Positions 7,702 through 16,147 of a stretch of 20,828 nt of DNA are shown in pieces. Positions within the stretch are counted from its first letter, which is position 1. Each line of letters opens with the position of its first letter. Source of the stretch: PLGF01 sp052139695. GTDB lineage: Bacteria; Verrucomicrobiota; Verrucomicrobiia; Limisphaerales; Palsa-1400. A program made the position numbers and the translations under genes. The stretch spans positions 1 through 20,828 of the forward strand of contig JBKQWF010000289.1 of the NCBI GenBank assembly GCA_052139695.1, read 5' to 3'. The notes under the pieces were generated by a model. The model was not told the origin of the DNA. It saw only the letters and a program-made list of their open reading frames with translations, and searched no databases.

Positions 7702-8831
7702 CGCCGCGGCGCGGCCGCGGGCACGATCGGCACCGGGACGGCGTTCAGGATTTCCGCAATGACGGCCGCGACGTTCTTTTTGCGCAGGCGGCTTTCCGGG
7801 CGGAGAATCAGCCGGTGGCCCAGGACGTGCGGAATCATTTGTTTGACATCATCCGGCAGAATAAAATCAAAGCCGTGGACGGCGGCAAAGGCCTGCGCGC
7901 AACGCAGCAGCGCCATGGAGGCGCGGGGACTGGCGCCCAGGGACAAGTCCGGATGCTCCCGCGTGGCCACGGCCAGTTGCACGATGTAGCGCGCGACCTT
8001 TTCATCGACATGCACCGCGCGGACCGCGTGCTGGCTGGCGAGCACCTCGCCGGCTGAGGCGACCACTCCAAGGTCTTCGATGGGATGCTTGAGCTGATGC
8101 TGTTGCAGCATCGCGATCTCGGCCTCGGCCTGCGGGTAGCCCAGGCGCAGACGGACAAGGAAGCGGTCCAATTGCGCTTCCGGCAAGGGAAAAGTCCCCT
8201 CGTGATCGATGGGGTTCTGGGTGGCGATGAGAAAAAACGGCGGGGCCAAATCATAGTTGACGCCGTCGGCGGTGATTTTCCCCTCGGCCATGGCTTCCAG
8301 CAGGGCGGATTGGGCGCGCGGGGTGGCGCGGTTGATTTCGTCAGCCAGGACAATTTGGGCGAAAAGCGGGCCGGGCCGGAACTCAAACTCGACCGACTTC
8401 GGGTTAAAGATGGAGCTGCCGGTAATATCGTTGGGCAGGAGGTCCGGCGTGCATTGCAGGCGCTTGAAAGAGCAATCGAGGCTGCGGGCCAAGGCGCGGG
8501 CCAGCATCGTTTTCGCCACGCCCGGAACATCTTCCAGCAAAACATGCCCCTCCGCCAGCAAGGCCACCAGCACCCAGATAATTTCATCCCGTTTGCCCAC
8601 GATGACTTTCTCGATGTTATCGACCAGCCGGCTGGCAAAGGGGCCGACGGGCGAAGAACCCGGTTCCCGCACGGAGGGGTCGCGTTGCGGAGGAATTCTG
8701 ATTTCAGAAGAAGGGGCGGGCGCCGGCAGCCGGGTTTTGGCGCCGCAATTGGGGCAAATCACTTGCCGCCCGGCCATATCTTCGGAAAACTCCAAGTGCT
8801 GGCCGCAGGAAGGGCAAGTGCTTCTGGACAT
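7698..8831 (-). CDS. MoxR-family AAA+ ATPase with N-terminal zinc ribbon
   Basis: 377 residues from the ATG at 8831. The N-terminus is a zinc ribbon with C6, C9, C26 and C29 (TCPSCG and ICPNCG). A Pro/Ser-rich linker to about residue 62 follows, then the MoxR AAA core. Walker A is EDVPGVAKT (100-108), Walker B VLADEINRA (161-169) and sensor 1 IATQNP (202-207); the MoxR signature GTFPLPEAQLDRFLVRL follows. MoxR ATPases remodel or insert metal cofactors into partner proteins, usually with DUF58 and von Willebrand A proteins. An upstream in-frame start at 8858 would overlap ppnP and place extra residues before the zinc ribbon, so 8831 is preferred. The ribbon is not part of a standard MoxR and may bind a partner or nucleic acid. 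Confidence 0.85.
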   Translation of the reverse strand: MSRSTCPSCGQHLEFSEDMAGRQVICPNCGAKTRLPAPAPSSEIRIPPQRDPSVREPGSSPVGPFASRLVDNIEKVIVGKRDEIIWVLVALLAEGHVLLEDVPGVAKTMLARALARSLDCSFKRLQCTPDLLPNDITGSSIFNPKSVEFEFRPGPLFAQIVLADEINRATPRAQSALLEAMAEGKITADGVNYDLAPPFFLIATQNPIDHEGTFPLPEAQLDRFLVRLRLGYPQAEAEIAMLQQHQLKHPIEDLGVVASAGEVLASQHAVRAVHVDEKVARYIVQLAVATREHPDLSLGASPRASMALLRCAQAFAAVHGFDFILPDDVKQMIPHVLGHRLILRPESRLRKKNVAAVIAEILNAVPVPIVPAAAPRR

Positions 8832-8842
8832 AAGCCGTTGAG

Positions 8843-9163
8843 CTAAAGGTACGAGCAAATATACTCACAGATCCCGGACGCGACCTGGATCTCAAACCCC
8901 GATTTGGCCGGGGCGTCAAACACATGGCCGCCGGCGTACGTCTGGGTCGTGGCCTGCCCGTCCAGCTTGACCGCGCACTGCCCGGCGACGATCTCCATTC
9001 TCTCGGCCTTGTCCGTGCCGAAATGGAACTGGCCGGGATAGATCAGGCCGATGGTTTTCTTAGAACCGTCCGGAAAGAGCAGGGAATGGCTGACCACCCG
9101 GCCGTCGAAATAGACGTTGGCCTTGGTCACTGCGGTCACATTGGGAAATTCACGCGGAATCAT
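8843..9163 (-). CDS. ppnP: Pyrimidine/purine nucleoside phosphorylase PpnP (DUF1255 cupin)
   Basis: 106 residues, close to the 94 of E. coli PpnP (YaiE). The conserved sequences KANVYFDGRVVSHSLLFPDG, GLIYPGQFHFGT and the C-terminal EYICSYL are typical of the family. It cleaves nucleosides with phosphate to give the free base and (deoxy)ribose 1-phosphate, in the cytoplasm. The fold is a small cupin. It is the first gene of the minus-strand operon that continues, after 11 bp, into the moxR-like ATPase. It faces the chemosensory operon across a 170-bp divergent spacer. The ATG at 9163 lacks a strong Shine-Dalgarno sequence. Confidence 0.88.
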   Translation of the reverse strand: MIPREFPNVTAVTKANVYFDGRVVSHSLLFPDGSKKTIGLIYPGQFHFGTDKAERMEIVAGQCAVKLDGQATTQTYAGGHVFDAPAKSGFEIQVASGICEYICSYL

Positions 9164-9333
9164 GAGCGCACTTTACAGGAAAGCCACCGGGTTGAAAGAC
9201 CGTATTTTTGCGAGAAATCATTTTGCAAAAGGCGCGGCGATGGTGTAAAAATACCAGACCGGTTGTCGGGCCTAAAACTCCCCCCAAGAGTCACTCTTGG
9301 GCCGCGAACAAACCGCGAATAAAGAGAAGACGC
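9164..9333. promoter_or_regulatory. Divergent intergenic region between ppnP and the chemosensory operon
   Basis: This 170-bp spacer must hold the promoters of both operons, because transcription diverges from it. It is AT-richer than its flanks around 9195-9250. I could not assign convincing -35 and -10 boxes on either strand. It contains a perfect palindrome listed separately. Short inverted pieces (ttttgc at 9206-9211 and gcaaaa) are also present and may be chance. Confidence 0.5.
9283..9301. promoter_or_regulatory. Perfect 9-bp palindrome upstream of the chemosensory operon
   Basis: cccaagagt (9283-9291) and actcttggg (9293-9301) are exact inverted copies around one central base. It lies 33 bp before the first start codon at 9334. 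It could be the operator of a dimeric regulator or a hairpin in the 5' leader. No T-run follows it, so it does not look like a terminator. Confidence 0.4.
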
Positions 9334-9768
9334 ATGAGTTTTGCCCGGATGGCCCTGCTGGTGGAAGATTCACCGGATGATTCTTTCTTTTTCCAACGAG
9401 CCTTGAAAAAGGGGAGCATCCCCTGCGACCTTAAGCACGTCACCGATGGACGGATGGCCATTGATTTCCTGCGGGATTGCCAGAGCCGGCCCGACTTGCT
9501 GCCGGACATTATATTCCTCGATCTGAAAATGCCGGTGGTCAATGGGTTCGAGGTCCTGGAATGGCTGCGAGGCCAGCCCCCGTTGCCTTCCACTCCGGTC
9601 GTCGTTTTGAGCGGCTCCAATGAAGAATCCGACAAACGCCGAGCCCAAGAACTGGGCGCCGCGGGATACATCGTCAAGCCCGTCTTGTCCTCCCAGATTT
9701 GCGAATGGCTTGAGAAAATTGACTTGTGCCGTCCTCAACAACCGCCCTGCGCCGCGGCGCGCCCCTGA
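9334..9768 (+). CDS. Stand-alone receiver-domain response regulator (Rcp1-like)
   Basis: 144 residues forming one receiver domain with no output domain. The acidic pocket is E11-D12 (LLVEDSPDD), the phosphorylation site is D63 (IIFLDLKMP), the switch residue is S93 (VVLSGS) and the conserved lysine is K115 (YIVKP). The VEDSPDDxxxFxRAL start and LDLKMP core resemble Rcp1-type regulators that partner with sensor kinases. The ATG at 9334 follows agagaag, a weak Shine-Dalgarno sequence. The frame stays open upstream to 9208, but that part is not receiver-like. It is the first gene of the chemosensory operon and ends 12 bp before cheA. It may receive phosphate from CheA or from the histidine kinase at the operon's end. 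Confidence 0.88.
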   Translation: MSFARMALLVEDSPDDSFFFQRALKKGSIPCDLKHVTDGRMAIDFLRDCQSRPDLLPDIIFLDLKMPVVNGFEVLEWLRGQPPLPSTPVVVLSGSNEESDKRRAQELGAAGYIVKPVLSSQICEWLEKIDLCRPQQPPCAAARP

Positions 9769-9770
9769 AA

Positions 9771-9775
9771 GAGGA
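9771..9775 (+). promoter_or_regulatory. Ribosome binding site that fixes a TTG start for cheA
   Basis: The motif gagga lies five bases before the TTG at 9781, inside gaaagaggaacgct. There is no ATG nearby in this frame that would keep the whole histidine phosphotransfer domain, so TTG is taken as the start. Confidence 0.6.
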
Positions 9776-9780
9776 ACGCT

Positions 9781-11659
9781 TTGGACTTGGAAGACAAAAC
9801 GCCCATCCAGCGGGAACTGATCGACGATTTCAGCGCGGAGGCGGACGAGCACCTGAAGCACATCCGGGAAGGGTTGGCCGCTTTAGACCAGGCCGATGGC
9901 GCCGCTGATCCAACGACGATTGAGGAACTGTTCCGCAATTTTCATTCCTTCAAAGGGATTTCTGCCATCGTCGGTTTGCGCCCTGCCGAAGCGCTGGCAC
10001 ACGCCGCCGAAGAAATATTCCGTCACTTTAAAAACGAATGTTCCCGCCTCGACGGCAAGGCCCTGGAAACGCTGATGGAGGCCGCGCAGAAATTGGAGGA
10101 AATGGTCGTGGCATTGCGTTCGGACGCGGCCATGCCCGACGTGGACTTCCTCTTGACTTCGTTGCGGGAAACCGCCGCCGCCAGCGCCGCCCCAAAGGCC
10201 ATCTTGGCCCGCTTTACGTTCGTTCCCAGGCAGGACCTGGACGATCGCGGTATCAATATCAACAGCGTCCGCGAACGGCTTTCAGCGGTCGGCACAATTG
10301 TCCGCGCCATCCCTCAAGTGCGCGGGGAAGGGCAGATTGCTTTTGAATTCGACGTGCGCTTGCGCGCGCCGGTGGCCGACCGGGCGCCCTGGGCGGAAGA
10401 CGGCATTGGGGTCGAGGCCTTGCCAGAGGAGGTTGTGGCTGGGGCGGATTCGGCGGCGGCGCGCCCGGCGGCTGAGGCGGCGCAAAACCCCACTCCGTTT
10501 GTCGCGCCGTCGCATGTTATGCGAGTCGATCTGGACCGGCTGGACGAATTAATGCGCATCACCGGAGAATTAGTCATTCACCGATCGCGTTTGGAAGAAC
10601 GATTGCACCGCGCCGGTCGCGGCTCACAGCAACTGGATTTGCCCGGCCTGCACGAATGCAACGCCGCCCTCGGACGTTCCTTGCGGCAATTGCGCGAAGC
10701 GATCATGCGCATCCGGCTGGTGCCGGTGGGAGACGTTTTCGCGCGCATGGCTTTTGTCGTGAGCGACCTGGCGCGAGACAGCAAAAAGCAGGCGCGGCTG
10801 AAGGTGGAAGGCCAGCAAACGGAATTGGACAAATACGTCCTGGAACGGCTCAAAGACCCATTGCTTCACCTGGTGCGCAACGCCTTCAGTCACGGCGTCG
10901 AAACGCCGGAAGAGCGTCTCGCCGCGGGAAAGCCGGCGGAAGCGACCATCCTCCTCCGCGCCTCCAGCACCGGGGATTCCGCCGTCGTTCAAGTGCGCGA
11001 CGACGGGCGCGGCATTGATCCTGTGGCCGTGGCGCGGCGCGCGCGCGCTCAAGGAATAACGGTGCCGGACCCTCTGGACGCGACGCAGCTGCTCAAGATT
11101 CTGTGCGCGCCTGGTTTTTCCACGCGGGACGATGCGGACCGGGCGGCGGGGCGCGGCGTTGGCATGGCGGTCGTCTCGCAAACCGTCGGCGAGTTGGGCG
11201 GCAGCGTCCTTTTGGAATCCGAGCAGGGCCGATGGACGCAGTTTACGATGCGGCTTCCGCTCACCCTCGCCATCGCGGAGATCTTTATTGTTTCCAGCGG
11301 CGAGCAGATCTGCGCCATTCCGCAGAGTTGTGTCAGCGAAGTGATGCGTGTCGAATCGGACGGGCGCGCTGCCGGTGACGCGGCTTTCGTCGTTGTTTCA
11401 ATTGCCCGCCTCTCCCGGGCCACGACAATACCTGCTGGTGTTGCGTTCCGAGCGGGGCAGCAGGGGATTGATTGTGGACCGAATCCAGGGTCAAAGGGAG
11501 GTGGTGGTCAGGGCGATTCGCGACCCGCTGGGACAGGTGCCGGGAGTGGTCGGCGCGACGGAGTTGGGGGATGGCCGTCCGGTCTTGATCCTGGATGGCG
11601 AACATCTCACCCGCGGCGCCGTCCGCCCGCACGCCGCCGGGGAGGACCATGGGAACTGA
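9781..11659 (+). CDS. cheA: CheA-type chemotaxis histidine kinase, frame-disrupted in its CheW-like domain
   Basis: Autophosphorylating kinase of the chemosensory complex. Domains in order: HPt with the phosphorylated H55 (FRNFHSFKG); an intermediate alpha/beta domain (about 140-195); dimerisation helices (about 246-320); HATPase with N-box LVRNAFSHGVE (364-374), G1 DDGRGID (407-413) and G2 GRGVGM (457-462); then a CheW-like regulatory domain. The first frame reads correctly to about residue 526 (11358) and then goes out of frame, ending at 11664. The rest of the CheW-like domain (GALPVTRLSSLFQLP, GLIVDRIQGQREVVVRAI, GVVGATELGDGRPVLILDG) is in the +1 frame and stops at 11659. About 15 residues normally found between these parts are missing, so this is a deletion not divisible by three, not just a base slip. 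TTG start. The stop lies beside or overlaps the cheW start. Confidence 0.85.
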
Positions 11660-11660
11660 G

Positions 11661-12149
11661 ATGAACAAATTCATTTTGTTTGAGGTTGGGGGCACGACTT
11701 ATGGCATCGCCAGTTCCGAAGTTCGGCACATCGAGATGATGGAACACGTCACCCTCGTGCCCAACGCCAATCCCGCCATCGACGGCGTGGTCTTCTCGCG
11801 GGGCCAGGTCATTCCAGCGCTCAATTTGCGCCAGCGTTTTGGCCTGCCGCGTCTCCCGCCGGATTTGCGCACCCGGCTGGTTTTTGTGCAATTCCGGGAC
11901 CGCGTTGTCGGACTGATCGTGGACAGCGCCCGTGAATTCATCTCCATCCCCGATCACCTTATCCGGCCGATAGAGGAAACCCTTACGGGAGTCAGCGGCA
12001 ATTACCTCAAGGCGGTCGCCAAAATCGGCAACCGCCTGATCCTGCTGGCGGACTTGGAGGCCGTTCTCAGCGTGGACGAATGCGCCCCAGGGCCGGCTGA
12101 GCAACCTGGAAAAGAAGCCGCTCCGGCGACAGTTACGGTTTGTCAATAA
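11661..12149 (+). CDS. cheW: CheW chemotaxis coupling protein
   Basis: 162 residues, a single CheW domain that links the receptor to CheA. It starts KFILFEVGGTTYGI and contains VVFSRGQVIPALNLRQRFGL and VVGLIVDSAREFISI, the usual two-subdomain beta-barrel pattern. A Lys/Ala/Pro-rich tail of about 20 residues follows. The ATG at 11661 matches family starts. The in-frame ATG at 11649 is the alternative; it lies only 2-3 bases after ggagga and would overlap the end of cheA. It ends 18 bp before the receptor gene. Confidence 0.9.
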   Translation: MNKFILFEVGGTTYGIASSEVRHIEMMEHVTLVPNANPAIDGVVFSRGQVIPALNLRQRFGLPRLPPDLRTRLVFVQFRDRVVGLIVDSAREFISIPDHLIRPIEETLTGVSGNYLKAVAKIGNRLILLADLEAVLSVDECAPGPAEQPGKEAAPATVTVCQ

Positions 12150-12154
12150 ACATT

Positions 12155-12159
12155 GGGAG
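12155..12159 (+). promoter_or_regulatory. Ribosome binding site deciding the receptor start
   Basis: The motif gggag lies eight bases before the ATG at 12168. This favours 12168 over the in-frame TTG at 12153, which is itself partly overlapped by the motif. Confidence 0.5.
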
Positions 12160-12167
12160 CCCATCCT

Positions 12168-14242
12168 ATGCAAAAACAAAAACCTCAATTGAAAGACGCC
12201 TCGCCGGCCAGGCTCGGAAAAAACGGCCATAGTAAGAATGGGGAAATTTTGGACGCGGTCACGCGGGTGACCGCGGGGTTGACGGCGGAAAACCGCGCCC
12301 TGGACGACATATCCGGCCAGGCAGGCAAGTTGACTTCCTCGTTGAAAGAAACAGCCGTTCAGGCCGAATCCGTCATTGTGTCGGCCGAAGAAACGGCGTC
12401 CTCCATCACGGAGATGGCCGCGTCCATCGAGCAAGTCACTGTCAATACGGCCCAACTGGCGGGCGCGACGGCGCAGACGGCGGCTTCCATCGCGGAAATG
12501 TCGCAATCGATCCGGGCCACGGCGGCCGAAGCGCAGGAGATGACCAAATCGGCTCAGGGGGTTTCCGCCGCGATGACGGAAGTGACCCATTCGATCAAGA
12601 GCGTGAGCAAGGATGGCGATGATTTCGCGGCCGCCTTGACTGAGGTGGCGACGTCGATTGAAGAGATGAGCCGTTCCATTTCCGGCGTTTCCCGCAACGC
12701 GGACGAATTGTCCGTTGCCGCCGAGGAGACCTCCACCTCCATTAATGAAATGGCCACGTCGATTGAAGAAGTGGCGGGCATGTCGGAAAGCTTGAACACG
12801 TCGGTCGAGGAAACCGCCACCTCGATTGAGGAAATGGCGCGCTCGATCCAGAGTGTCGCGCAGAACACCGAACGCATCACCCAACTGGCGGGCGACGCCG
12901 CCACGGGCGCGTCCCAAATGGAACGTTCCAGCCGTTCGGTGAGCGAGATTATCAAACGCACGGATGAGATCAGCGGCCGCCTCTCCCGTCAGGCCGACGA
13001 AGGCGGGCAGACCATTAAGAAATCCATGGAAGGCATCGCGCGGGTTTCGGCCGCCATGCGCAAAGCGCCGGGGTGATGCGGGAATTGAACAAGCGCACGC
13101 GCGACATCGGCGGAATTGTCAACACCATTAATATCATTGCCGAACGCACCAATCTCCTCTCCCTCAACGCCTCCATCGAAGCGGCCCGGGCCGGCGACGC
13201 CGGACGCGGCTTTGCCGTGGTGGCGGAAGAAATCCGCAACCTGGCGGACCGCTGCGCCAAAGCCACGGCGGACATTGCTGAAATTGTGCGCGGTTTGGAA
13301 GATGTCATGCGCGACGCGACTGAATCCGCCAACCAGGGCGCGCGCGTCGCGGAGGAAAGCAATCGCCAATCCGAATCCGGCCTCACCGGTCTGAACACCA
13401 TTCTGGGCGGCATCACGGAAAACACGGCGTTGGTCAGTCAAATCAGCCGCGCGACGCAGGAACAACTGGCCGCCGTCAAAAGCCTGACGGACTCCATTGC
13501 CTCGACCGCGGCGCAGTCCCGCCTGATCGCGACGGCCACGGCCGAGCAAGCCACCGGCGCCGCGCAGATTGTGCAAGCCACCGGCCACATGCGCAAAGCG
13601 GCGAAGGAAGTTTCACAAGCCATCAGCGAACAAGGGCGGGCCGGCCGGGAGATCATCAAGGCCGCGCAATCGACGACCAACGTGGCCGAGCAATTGCGCA
13701 AAGGGGTGAAAGAGCAGGCGCTGGGGGCGAACGAAATCGTGCAGAGCGTCTCGGCGATGCGGCAAAGCGCCTCTTCGACCGCCCGCGCCCTGGCGGAGCA
13801 ATCGACCGCTTCCGAGCGGGTCCTGCGTGAAACCGATAAGCTCACCGGGCAGATTTCCCGGGTGAGCAAATCGATGGCGGCGCAAGAAACCAGCGCGCAG
13901 CAAATCACCGCGGCCGCCGAAAATCTTCGCCAGCAAAACGCGCAAGCGGCCCGGGCCATGGAGGAACAGGCCAAGGCCGCCAAAGAAATCACCGCCGCCA
14001 CGGCCAACGTCACCCAGCAGATCAAATTGGTCGCGCAGGCGAACCTGGCGCATTCGGCCGGGGTGGCCTCGGTGACGGAAAAGACCCAGGAGGTCCGCAG
14101 GCTTTGCGAAGAAAATGGCAACGAAGCCCGGAGCCTGGCCGCGCTGGCCCGCGGCGCCAAAGTGGGTTTGCCCATGCTGGAGGAAGGCCCGCCGAAGGTG
14201 AAACGGACGCCCTCCGCGGCCGCGATGACGCCTGGAAGATAA
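12168..14242 (+). CDS. Soluble methyl-accepting chemotaxis protein, frameshifted
   Basis: A cytoplasmic chemoreceptor: no hydrophobic membrane segment and no recognised sensor domain. The N-terminus is basic (MQKQKPQLKDASPARLGKNG). A long coiled coil with repeated blocks follows (ETASSITEMAASIEQV, ETSTSINEMATSIEEV, ETATSIEEMARSIQSV). Then comes the highly conserved signalling tip that binds CheA and CheW (IIAERTNLLSLNASIEAARA, then GFAVVAEEIRNLADR), and a second coiled-coil half. In the given sequence the first frame stops at 13074-13076 and the second resumes in another frame from 13073. Adding one base near 13060 gives M-R-Q-S-A-G-V-M-R-E-L, the normal family sequence, and one protein of 691 residues. 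No CheR-docking pentapeptide is seen at the C-terminus. Its nearest described type is FrzCD of Myxococcus. Confidence 0.85.
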
Positions 14243-14260
14243 CCACGCCGCTTTGCGCAC

Positions 14261-15100
14261 GTGACCGCGGCTTCTTTTCCAGCGACTTTGCCAGCCCCTC
14301 CCGGGACCGCGGGACTTCTCAGCGCCCTTATTCATGAAACGACGGGGATCCATTTTGACGGCGACCGTTACGATCTTCTCCTGGAGAAACTCGAGCCGCT
14401 GGTCCTGGCCCGAGGCTGTTCCTCCTACCTGGAATATTATTATTTACTGAAATACTGGGAAAATGGGGACGAGGATTGGCTGCGGGTGATGGATGCCCTT
14501 TCGGTTCAGGAAACTTACTTTTGGAGGGAAATGACACAAGTGCAGGCGCTGGTGAGGCAAATTGTGCCGGCCTGGTTTGGCCGCACCGCCTTGCCCTTGC
14601 GGATTTGGAGCGCGGCCTGCGCCACGGGCGAAGAACCTTACTCGATTGTGATGGCGCTGGAGGAGGCTGGTCTCGGGCATTATCCGGTTGAGGTTTATGG
14701 CAGCGATGCCAGTCCGTCCGCCTTGGAAAAAGCCAGGAACGGGCTTTTCCGGGAAAAGTCGTTTCGCTCGCTCCCGCCGGGATGCCGGCAGAAATATTTT
14801 TTGCCGGAGGCGAATGGCTGGCGCCTTAAACCGGAATTCAGGCAACGGGTCCGCTTTCAGCGCGCCAATCTGCTCGCGCCGGAAGAGATCCATTCCCTGG
14901 CCCGCAGCCCGGTGGTATTTTGCCGCAACGTGTTTATCTACTTCTCGCGTCATGCGATTCGGCAGACGCTGGCCACGCTGGCGGCGCGCATGCCTCCCGG
15001 CGGCTATTTGTTCATCGGCGCGGCGGAATCACTTTTAAAACTCACCTTGGAATTTGAGTTGCGGGAAATAGAAGGCGCGTTCGTGTACGTTCGCGTTTAA
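14261..15100 (+). CDS. cheR: CheR chemotaxis protein glutamate methyltransferase
   Basis: 279 residues. It transfers methyl groups from S-adenosylmethionine to glutamates of the receptor, driving adaptation. The N-terminal helical domain (about 15-95) ends in VQETYFWRE. The SAM-binding Rossmann domain has RIWSAACATGEEPYSIVMAL (114-133), VYGSDASPSALEKAR (145-159) and VVFCRNVFIYF (218-228), with GGYLFIGAAESL (247-258) near the end. All motifs are intact. The start is GTG at 14261, 18 bp after the receptor gene. No clear Shine-Dalgarno sequence is present, so coupling to upstream translation is likely. It lies directly between the receptor and cheB, as expected for an adaptation pair. Confidence 0.9.
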   Translation: MTAASFPATLPAPPGTAGLLSALIHETTGIHFDGDRYDLLLEKLEPLVLARGCSSYLEYYYLLKYWENGDEDWLRVMDALSVQETYFWREMTQVQALVRQIVPAWFGRTALPLRIWSAACATGEEPYSIVMALEEAGLGHYPVEVYGSDASPSALEKARNGLFREKSFRSLPPGCRQKYFLPEANGWRLKPEFRQRVRFQRANLLAPEEIHSLARSPVVFCRNVFIYFSRHAIRQTLATLAARMPPGGYLFIGAAESLLKLTLEFELREIEGAFVYVRV

Positions 15101-15103
15101 TTT

Positions 15104-15110
15104 GGAAGGA
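15104..15110 (+). promoter_or_regulatory. Strong ribosome binding site of cheB
   Basis: The motif ggaagga ends five bases before the ATG at 15116. It supports this start over the second in-frame ATG at 15122. Confidence 0.6.
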
Positions 15111-15115
15111 AAACT

Positions 15116-16147
15116 ATGCCCATGCTGGTGCGCACTGTGGTAATCGACGATTCGGCGTTGGTCCGGAAAACCGTGCAGGAGATTCTCTCCAGCAGCCCAT
15201 TTGTCGAGGTCGTCGGCACGGCCGGCGATGGCGCGGAAGGGCTGGCCTTGGTCGAAAGATTAAAGCCCGATGTGGTCACGTGTGATTTGACCATGCCGCG
15301 CATGGATGGAGTGGAGTTTGTGCGGCGTCAGATGGCGGTCAGGCCCGTGCCCATCCTCATGCTGACCGCCTCGCCGGAGGATTGCGAGGGGGTGATGGCC
15401 GCGATTGAGGCGGGGGCCATCGATCTGGTGCAGAAGCCCAGCGCCCTGGCTCCTGATGCGTTGCGGCGGGTGCGGGAGGAGTTGCTGGAGAAGGTCAAGG
15501 AAGCGGCGCGCGCACCCCTGGCCAAAGAAGCGCGCCCCCTCGCTCCGGTTGTCCCTTTGCCCCTCCATCACGCTCAGGGAGCGGATGTTGTTGTCATCGG
15601 TGTTTCCACGGGGGGGCCGCAGGCCTTGCGGTATCTGGTGCCCCAATTCCCTCGTGACTTTCCGGCGCCCATCGCTATTGTTTTGCACATGCCCGAGGGA
15701 TATACGGCGTTGTTTGCCGAAAAGCTGGGCGAGGTTTCGCAACTGAGGGTGATTGAGGCGCGGGATGGGGAGCTTTTGACGGCCGGAACCGTCGCGATTG
15801 CAAAAGCCGGCCGCCACCTTAAATTGCGCGGGAACGCCGCCGGCCAGCCGGTCATGGAATTGACTCGGGAACCTGGCGGCAAGTTACACTGCCCTTCCGT
15901 CGATGTGCTCTTCCAGTCGGCGGCGGAAAGTTTCGGCGCGCGGGTCCTGGCCATTGTGCTGACCGGGATGGGGAGCGACGGCCGCGAAGGCTCGGCCTGG
16001 GTCAAGGCGCGGGGCGGCGTTGTTTTGACAGAAGCGGAAGAAAGTTGCGTGGTTTTCGGAATGCCGCGGGCGGTGGCGGAATCCGGCTTGAGTGACGCCG
16101 CCTACTCCCTGCCGGAAATGGCCCAGGGGATCAGCCAGCATTTATGA
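15116..16147 (+). CDS. cheB: CheB receptor methylesterase/deamidase with receiver domain
   Basis: 343 residues. The N-terminal receiver has the pocket D11-D12 and phosphorylation site D57 (VVTCDLTMPRMDG). After a charged linker (about 125-150) the methylesterase domain carries the catalytic triad S164 (IGVSTGGPQA), H191 (IVLHMPEGYT) and D288 (LTGMGSDGREG). It removes methyl groups from receptor glutamates; CheA phosphorylates it, giving negative feedback. All key residues are present and the length is that of the family. The stop overlaps the start of the next gene as ATGA (16144-16147), so the two are translationally coupled. Confidence 0.93.
   Translation: MPMLVRTVVIDDSALVRKTVQEILSSSPFVEVVGTAGDGAEGLALVERLKPDVVTCDLTMPRMDGVEFVRRQMAVRPVPILMLTASPEDCEGVMAAIEAGAIDLVQKPSALAPDALRRVREELLEKVKEAARAPLAKEARPLAPVVPLPLHHAQGADVVVIGVSTGGPQALRYLVPQFPRDFPAPIAIVLHMPEGYTALFAEKLGEVSQLRVIEARDGELLTAGTVAIAKAGRHLKLRGNAAGQPVMELTREPGGKLHCPSVDVLFQSAAESFGARVLAIVLTGMGSDGREGSAWVKARGGVVLTEAEESCVVFGMPRAVAESGLSDAAYSLPEMAQGISQHL

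Noticed and set aside
11607..12917. Long minus-strand open frame rich in Gly, His and Arg repeats
   Set aside because: It is the antisense of cheW and the repeated coiled coil of the receptor. Its repeats mirror those of the real gene, and it has no recognisable domain.
13073..14242. Separate second receptor gene
   Set aside because: Its upstream frame continues the first half perfectly with one added base, so a single broken gene is simpler. The split-gene idea is kept only as a finding.
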